Below, in pieces: positions 57,099 to 64,000 of a stretch of DNA of 64,000 nucleotides. The translations under genes and the position numbers were made by a program. The DNA comes from Elysia crispata. Taxonomy: Eukaryota; Mollusca; Gastropoda; Plakobranchidae. Positions within the stretch are counted from its first letter, which is position 1, and the number at the start of each line of letters is the position of its first letter. The notes beneath the pieces were generated by a model. It was not told where the DNA came from, did no database searches, and saw only the letters and a program-made list of their open reading frames with translations. The stretch spans positions 109,501-173,500 of the forward strand of contig JAWDGP010004850.1 of the NCBI GenBank assembly GCA_033675545.1. The letters run 5' to 3'.

Positions 57099-60000
57099 AT
57101 GTCTGTTCAAAATCTTTGCAAGTCTTGTCTCATGCAACATCCAAATGGCCTTTTTAATAAAGCAACTGGTGTATACCAAGTTCTATCAAAGCTTCAACTT
57201 CATCCTATAAATTGTACACAAAATTTTAGAAATTTGCGTCATTGCTCTGACTCCTCAGGTTGGTAGTATTACTAGTAATGAACATTCTTTTTAAACACAC
57301 CAATTTGTAATTTGTTTTAATATTGCCCAAAAAGTGCACAGGCTCCTCAGATATTGACTGTCCTTAGAGCCTAATCCTGAAATTCGTCTTACTTGAACCA
57401 AATTTTGCCAGTGCCAGTTCTAGGCAATTGTTGGAGAGTCACAAAGACTCACACACAAGAGTCTTTGTACTTGGGTTTACTATTGATCATCTCATAACAT
57501 AGAGGACAATTTTGTTTCTTAATATCATATTATAGTTTGCATTTTCCTTCTTAAGTTCCTTAAGCTTATTGGGTGAGTCAGTGGTATGAAAAACTTAAGA
57601 AAAATTATCTTGTATTAAGATTTTAAACATTATATATCTCCTACATTATGATTATTCTGCCATACAATTGCCAAAGTTAAGTGATATTTCTGTGTTTTCG
57701 CATTTGGATAAAATTTTCTTATTTATTTATTTAAGTACCTTAGCATTCTGATTAGTCACTTGGCTTATTCCTTACCTTTGCATGTTACTTTTGTCACTCA
57801 GGAATACATGTCTTCAAAATGATCTCATAAGGCCTGACACCACTTAGCTATGTGCTGTGCTATATTTGTCAAAAGCTTGTGTTTTTTTTTTATATTGAAA
57901 CAAAATTGAAAATGCTGAAATTTTAGTTTACAACAGAATTTTTGGATGGTGAGGATATTTATTTGTGAGCAGTAGAGTGAATTTTCAAGTTTTACTTAAT
58001 TTTCATCATTGCAGTAACATTTTTCTCCCTGTAGATAACAGGTCCAAGCTTTTGAAGAATGTGCGAGGTGTCAATTTAGACACAATTGGCTCATGGAACA
58101 ACAAGCTGTCCTTGCCCATCTTATACGACCAGAGCGTGAAAAAGGGGAAAATCATACCCCGTGTCCCCCTTGATGAGATCCATGCCTCTTCTGTGATTGG
58201 AAGGAGAAAAGTGAACGAGGATCGGTACATCATTGGTGAGAATGGGCAATATTTGCAAATAGTTTTATTCTTTTGTGTTCCCGAAATAGTTTTATAAGCC
58301 TTGGTGTTCCACAGGGTTCTGTGTTGGGATCTATTCAACTTATGTTGTATACAAAGTTTCTTAGTCCTATTATAAGTGCTCATGGTTTAGAGCATCACAA
58401 CTATGCTGATGATACTCAGCTGTATCAATCAGCCTCACCATTTGATTTCTCTGGACTTGTTAAAAAAAAATAAAAAATTTGTATTTATGAAGTACAGTAC
58501 TAGATAGTTGCAAACAAGGTTCAGCTGAATACATTTAGTTACAAAGCAGGGTGTTAAATATTTGATGTCAGAATGAATTGAAAGACAATGATATAAAACA
58601 CTCAATTACTGGGGAAGATTTGGTAACTTTTTTTAATAAAGCTAAAAATCTTGATGTGTCAGTAGATGATAATTTATCAATGAAGTCTCATCTTTGAAAG
58701 CTTGTGTATCTTGAATTGTGGAGAATAGGGGCTATGACTTTAAATGGCTCAACAGCGCCTAAATATTTGTTAAATCTTGTCTCCACCTTACTTGCCATTA
58801 AGATCCCTTCTTTCAAGGGGAAAAAAAATGTAAAAAAATCTAGAACTATAAAGTATGGTAAAAGAGCTTTCAGTCCTGTGGCACTGAAAATCTGGAACAG
58901 CCTACCACAGCACCTGAGGGATACAAGTACTGAACAGACTTTTAAAAAGCTAATAAAGATGCGTTTGTTCCACCACCTACATGAGTTAAATGTAAAATCA
59001 TGAATGCTGTTGTGATTGTATTCTTTGTATAATATAATGTTTCAACCATGTTCTTTATGAATAAGATTTTAAAGTGTATAAGCGCTCTGAGCTAGATTTT
59101 ATAAGGAGAGTGTTCTATAAAGCCTTGCACAATTAACAACATCCTTATTCAGCTTATGTTACGTCTGTGATTAAAATGCGATTGTTCTACAGTTAATCTT
59201 GTGAATGAATTCTCTACCCCAGTATTGCATTGTTGTAGAATGCATATGATAAAAGGAAAGATATTTGTCCAGTCTGTTTTTCTTCTGCTAATTCTAAATT
59301 TTTAAAGAATTAACTCTTCCGTCTCCCCCTTGTGTTAATTTTGCCTTTGAGTCATTAAAATTAAAGTCTGTATTATATCAAGACATGAACATTTTATGTG
59401 ATGCATCATCCTAAGCAGCTAATCTTGTGAACTTTTATTTCAGAACTGTTTGCAACAATTAATTTAAGGCATAATTATAAACAAATTTACTCTTTTAATG
59501 ATTTTAATCATTTCTCTCTGATCTTCAACAGAGGAAATAAAGCCCAACCTCCTCTACTTTGGCATGTTTGATGGTCATGGTGGAGAGTATGCTGTGGACT
59601 TTGTGTCATCTCATATGATTGATCCTCTCAGTTTTTGGCTGACGCAGACTCCCGTGCTTGCGACAGTGCTTTGTAACTCATTCTGTGAGCTGCAAAATCT
59701 ACTAGCCAGGCATCTGGCTTATTATCATTTGGGTGAGAAGTATTCCTTTCCGGGGACTCAGCTACTTTTTTTTTCTTTTCAAATTCATATTCTTTTCAAA
59801 TTTTAGGTGCAAACTAAGGAGTGTTGGTTAATCCAAGGTTATTAGAGGGGCTTTCAATGCAACTAATTCTAAGCCGTGGTTTACTCAAGAAAATTTTAAG
59901 ACAAGAATTATGAAACTTTAACAACTAAGAACTTAACAAGCCAAACTGAAGTATTTTGCTCTAAGAAATAAGTATTTATCTAGGGCTCTAATACATCCTT

Positions 60001-62084
60001 AGTTTATGGCAAGTAATCTTTGTTTGAATTCTAAGTAATTGGTACTCTATTTTGGCTTACATGTAAACTTTCAGATTTAAAATTTTTTTTCCGTTTGTTT
60101 TTTTTTCCCAGACAATGAGAATATAAAGACTGGCACAACAGCCACTGTCTGTCTTTTACGTAACTCCACTGAGCTGGTTGTGGGCCATGTAGGTGATAGC
60201 CTGGCTGTCCTCTGTCGCGATGGGAAAGCACTGCGGCTGACGGAGGATCACGATCCAGAGGATTCTGATGAGTCTTCACGCATCGTGGGAAAAGGTGATT
60301 GTGTTAGGGGTTGCACTATCAAGTTGATTTCATGTAGTGCATTATGACTGATTTTGCTTGAAAATTTGCTTTTTTTTTTGCAAGTATTCTCGGTTTTTGT
60401 ATGCAACTTCACTAATAGGGCAGCAGAATATACTTGGTATTCATGCTGAGTGAGTTAAGGTCTTATCAGGCTGTAATAATTTTTTTTTAAAACTGCACAA
60501 TTAGCAGATTAATATCAAACCTCTCTATGAAACAAACGGCTACCTCATATAGCAAATTGCTTACACAGTTTCAAATGGCATTTTGATCTTTATTCTATCC
60601 CACGTTAGAAAGAATAAGAGAAAACAAAAAAAAAGTAGTATATGTTATATGAGCATTGCTACTGAAAAGAGAAGCATACCTAATCTTCAAGAGGAGTACA
60701 AATTAAATTACCTCTCCTCCCCTTAAGATAAATGAAATTTAACCCTTATGCAGCCTCTATAGCTTGATACTTTGCGTATCCATTTGGTTCTGAGGTGTCA
60801 ACTGGTTGGTCCAACCACAGGACTGGATATGTGTGAAGTGTCAAACCTCATTTGTATAGACCATAGTACATTAGTAGCGGAGTTTTCTTTTGCATTTTTG
60901 AAAAAAAAAACATTTTTGAACAATATATAAGTGAGATCCTTGCTTTGTAGTCATCCATACTATTATGTATAATATACTTATAAGTCCTTTCTTTTAAAAA
61001 AAAAGAAAAAGAATTCAAAGAGGGTCAATAGTGGTTTTTTTAAGAGTGAAAGCATTTAAACATACTCTAGGGTGAGATTGAAAGAACAGAAGAATTTTTA
61101 AAACCATTTTCTAAGGTATTAAAAAGCTGTTTATGGTCTATCATAGCATCAATCCCAATTTGCTTTCTGCTTATTTCCAAGACTTTCAAAGTTATTGTCG
61201 CCAAAGTAAGTGTATACTTTATATATATATATATCCCAAAAGACAAGCAAGGACCATTAGAACAGCCTAGCCAATTGTACTTTGACTTATCATGTCAAAA
61301 GTTTTCAACACTGTTACATTCTTTACATTTTCAGGTGGAAAGATTATCTGCAACAGTCAAGGAATAGCTCATGTAAACGGCCGTTTGGCAATGACGCGTA
61401 GCTTTGGTGACCTGGAATTAAAATCATTTGGCGTGACTGCAACTCCATTTATAAAATCAATCGAGGTAAGGGTACTAGTTGCTTGTCAAATACTGTCTTT
61501 GCCAGAATACTTTGAAAATCAGTGGGTTGATATCCGGAATTTTGGTGATTCTGAGAAAACATTGAAAACAGTGAAAACCTATGCCTTCAACCAAGTCATT
61601 CCACAATTCTTCAAAATAATTTTTATGATTGTAACATTTTGATTTAGATTTTTTCTCCCTGTGATTAAGGATTGGCTCTGTCTTTAATATTTATTTTTTT
61701 TTTGTTTATTTTGAATCCTGCTTTTAGTGGACACCTTTAAGTATACTGTTTATCAGCAAAGAATCGTTTAAAAAAATCATCACGTTTTTTTTTTTCTATT
61801 TCTCCCCATTCCAGGTGAAGCATTCCCATGACGCCTTCTTAGTTCTCAGTTCAGATGGATTAAGTTTTGCCATCAGTGACCAGGAAATTGTGGACATAGT
61901 GAACCAGAGCCATAACCCAGAGGAAGCCTGCAACCGGCTGACAGACCAGGCCCAGCATTTTGGTTCCGAGGACAACGTCACAGTGATGGTCATACCCCTC
62001 GGAGCTTGGGGCAAGTTTGAGTCTCTGCCCTCCAGCTCGAGTTTCAGTTTCGGCAGGATGCTCTCTCACTCGAAAAACTATTGA
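57099..62084 (+). CDS. PPM1K: PPM1K, mitochondrial protein phosphatase 1K (PP2Cm), complete, 381 residues
   Basis: PPM1K is a Mn2+/Mg2+-dependent Ser/Thr phosphatase of the mitochondrial matrix that removes the inhibitory phosphate from the E1-alpha subunit of branched-chain alpha-ketoacid dehydrogenase, promoting Leu, Ile and Val breakdown. Coding exons: 57099-57258, 58035-58235, 59532-59732, 60112-60294, 61335-61465, 61815-62084; phases agree (1,146 bases). Human PPM1K has 372 residues. PP2C motifs seen: RRKVNEDRY with E115/D116, FDGHGG with metal-binding D134, [44 protein letters not shown] with D306, and [10 protein letters not shown] with D345. The PPM1K-specific signatures WDNR-like [12 protein letters not shown] near the start and PLGAWGKFE near the end separate it from other PP2Cs. 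The first about 50 residues have no Asp or Glu and several Lys/Arg, as expected of a matrix presequence. The ATG lies 7 bases into its exon. Confidence 0.95.
58290..59115 (+). mobile_element. LINE (CR1/L2-like) fragment with internal losses
   Basis: The frame from about 58,297 reads [18 protein letters not shown] and [13 protein letters not shown], the reverse-transcriptase palm with its YADD motif. Further on come [16 protein letters not shown] and [10 protein letters not shown], then [20 protein letters not shown] and a terminal [13 protein letters not shown]. This order is typical of the end of CR1/L2-type LINE proteins. Parts between these blocks are missing and frames change, so it is a relic. 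The tail near 59,080 (AAGCGCTCTGAGC) resembles the 3' ends of such LINEs. It lies in the PPM1K intron 58,236-59,531 in the sense orientation. Confidence 0.88.
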
Positions 62085-62380
62085 AGCGGCAGTTATATGT
62101 GGTGTTATGGCAGCAATCTGAACCTACAACGATGTAACAGTGTTGCACTAGAAATCTATGAGTGCATTTTTTCTGAGATTTGGAATTTCAGATTTTATAT
62201 TATGTCATAATTCTGAGACTTTCACTAAGCTTTGGATGCTGGAATGATTATCCTGCCATGAATTTTCAGTAGAAGAAAAATCTTTGAAGAGAAAAAAAAT
62301 AAATATATAGGAATTTTATTACAGCTTCCGTGTTCTTTTATGTCCACATGTTTAAATAAAGATGTTCTGATTTAATCAAA
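62085..62380 (+). terminator. PPM1K: PPM1K 3' UTR with poly(A) signals
   Basis: After the TGA at 62,082-62,084 there are canonical AATAAA signals at 62,298-62,303 and 62,355-62,360. The 3' UTR is therefore probably about 230-300 bases. The choice between the two is not determined by sequence. Confidence 0.65.
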
Positions 62381-64000
62381 TTATTTTAGCTGGGGTATGA
62401 AAGGAAAATTGAAGTTTATTTTTTTTACTACAATTTCTTTGTTTTTAAATTACTAATTTAAAAAAATTCAAATTTTCATTTTGTTTCTGAAGAAAAATAA
62501 CCCATCATTTTTTTAAGTTGTTTTGTTTGATATATTTATACATCTTTTAAGATTCTCTTTTGTTATCTTTTGTCATTCTTGAAAGAAGAAAAAGATCTCT
62601 CTCTTTTATTTTAATTATTTTGTAATTTCTGTCAACAATTGTCAAATAATTTTAAAGCTAATGCTGACTCACTTTTCAATGATACTCATATTTTCCACTC
62701 AAGCATGATACACGTAGCTCTTAAAGTCAAAGAAAACCCTGGACATCTTAGGTAAACTCTCTTGTGTTCATGACTTCCTATAGATTCCAACAATTGTCAC
62801 ATGCGAAAATTGTGGTTAATTTTGGAAGACATTTTGTTTATTTTTACTTTATCTTTATCTTAAACAGAATACCAGTTCAAAGAAATACCTTCCCTTACTT
62901 TGACTATCTAAATCAGTTATTTTACGGATCCCAGTCATTATGGAATTAAATGTTCCTTTTAAACCAGTCAATATTGTTTATTAGTAATGCAGAGAATACT
63001 GAAATTGTAAAATATATGCGTAACGAATTATGGTGTGTCCTATACATGTGGAAAATATCTACTGATGGTTTAGGGTGGAAGTTTTGGCTTGATGTAAATA
63101 TAAATGGATGGTATTGGAAGGGTCAAGATACTAGGATATTGTCTTTATCTGAATTTAAATTCTGGATTTTTCAAGATAAATTTGTAGACTTACAGAGATG
63201 TCCCATTGTTTTCAGTGCCTTATTATGTATGTGTGGGTAAAAATATATTACAACAGCTTATATTGACACACTTGCATGCCCATGTCACAATTTCAGTTAA
63301 GAGGGTCAGGGCAAAAATGTTTAGAGAATTAACCTTTGAGTTGAGGGAAACGGCTAGTTTTCATCCATGCTAGTGTAGAACTGTTCGAAGGTTGAAGAAA
63401 TTAGAAACAAAAATAAATCTCTTCACCAAGCAGATAAGGCTGATCCCATATATGCAATTTGAAATATTTCCAATCTTCACTACCAATTGGTTCAAAGCAG
63501 TCTTTTATTGTAATTCAATTATTCATGGCTGGTCTTTCACATAGTCACCAAAACCTCTTTTAAATGCAGTGAAATGTTCTACGACATGTTCTAAGTTAAA
63601 AATAGGGTATAAGCCTATGGTTAGCATTTAAAAAAAATTATTTACCATTTGTCAATTTGTATTATAATTTTTTTAGAAAGTGCAGTCAAGTAGCAAGTTA
63701 GATTTTAGAATATCGTGGAAGCTTAGACCAGATATTTTGATCCTATTTTTGTTCCATTTCATTTTTGCTACATTTCTTTGTTACACTTATTCTTCCCAAA
63801 TGTTGTCACTTTCAACATTTCTGTGCAGTGCGTCTTAATGTGTACGAAGGATGTTTTGTTGACTCCTACATTAACGTCCCTGGTTTTAACATAATATTGC
63901 AGATTTATATGTCTTTATAAATAACACGTAAATATTGAAATATACTTCAAAGGGGAAAAAATAAACTATAATTGAGGGCATAAACATGTCTCAGTCTCTT
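62381..64000. other. spacer after PPM1K
   Basis: AT-rich sequence with no recognised gene apart from a weak lectin-like frame listed separately. No repeats or structured elements stand out. Confidence 0.6.
62950..63240 (+). pseudogene. weak C-type-lectin-like frame (96 codons)
   Basis: A plus-strand frame of 96 codons reads NAENTEIVKYMRNELW, then FWLDVNINGWYWKGQD, and near its end RCPIVFSALLCMCG. The order (I-x-N-A-E-x-N near the start, FWL-x-V then W-x-W, and a late Cys pair) resembles a C-type lectin domain, but the spacing is irregular and no signal peptide or upstream exon is visible. The same frame is closed just before it. It could be a decayed lectin exon, an exon of a gene running beyond the window, or chance. 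Confidence 0.25.

Noticed and set aside
61292-61642. Extended PPM1K exon reading past 61,465
   Set aside because: A clear GTAAGG donor follows the conserved block, and only splicing at 61,465 to 61,815 restores the PP2C sequence.

Overview
This is a stretch of animal nuclear genome. It is AT-rich, all genes are split by GT-AG introns, there are many long CT/GA microsatellites, and SINE, LINE and hAT traces lie in the introns and spacers. The encoded proteins are clear orthologues of human genes but diverged, which suggests an invertebrate bilaterian. A mollusc is my best guess; that is inference, not shown by the sequence.

Layout: (1) 195-12,704, plus strand: the last 18 coding exons of ALS2 (alsin), from the end of the PH-like region through the MORN repeats to the VPS9 Rab5-GEF domain and stop. 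The RCC1-like and DH parts lie upstream of the window. (2) 12,705-22,515: about 9.8 kb of spacer between two convergent genes. It holds a 1.3-kb non-autonomous hAT element with a perfect 8-bp target duplication, several small tandem duplications and an ATT microsatellite. (3) 22,516-54,175, minus strand: a complete CFAP65 (CCDC108) gene. I could assemble 42 coding exons whose phases all agree, giving 1,866 residues against about 1,925 in human. (4) 54,176-57,091: head-to-head promoter interval with a candidate non-coding exon for each gene. (5) 57,099-62,084, plus strand: a complete PPM1K (mitochondrial PP2C phosphatase, PP2Cm) of 381 residues in 6 coding exons, with a LINE fragment in its second coding intron. 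(6) 62,085-64,000: 3' UTR and spacer, with one weak lectin-like frame.

The three genes do not form a pathway: alsin acts on Rab5/Rac endosomes, CFAP65 in the ciliary central apparatus, and PPM1K in mitochondrial branched-chain amino-acid control. ALS2 and CFAP65 are both on human 2q, so their being neighbours here may reflect old linkage.

The most unusual feature is a perfect-looking 8 x 96-bp tandem array (33,821-34,588) that straddles an exon-intron border of CFAP65. It repeats 57 bp of coding exon plus the 5' splice site eight times. Two other CFAP65 acceptors also sit directly against tandem repeats: a CT microsatellite at exon 13 and a 42-bp minisatellite at exon 35. No novel enzyme system, CRISPR array or retrovirus-like element was seen.
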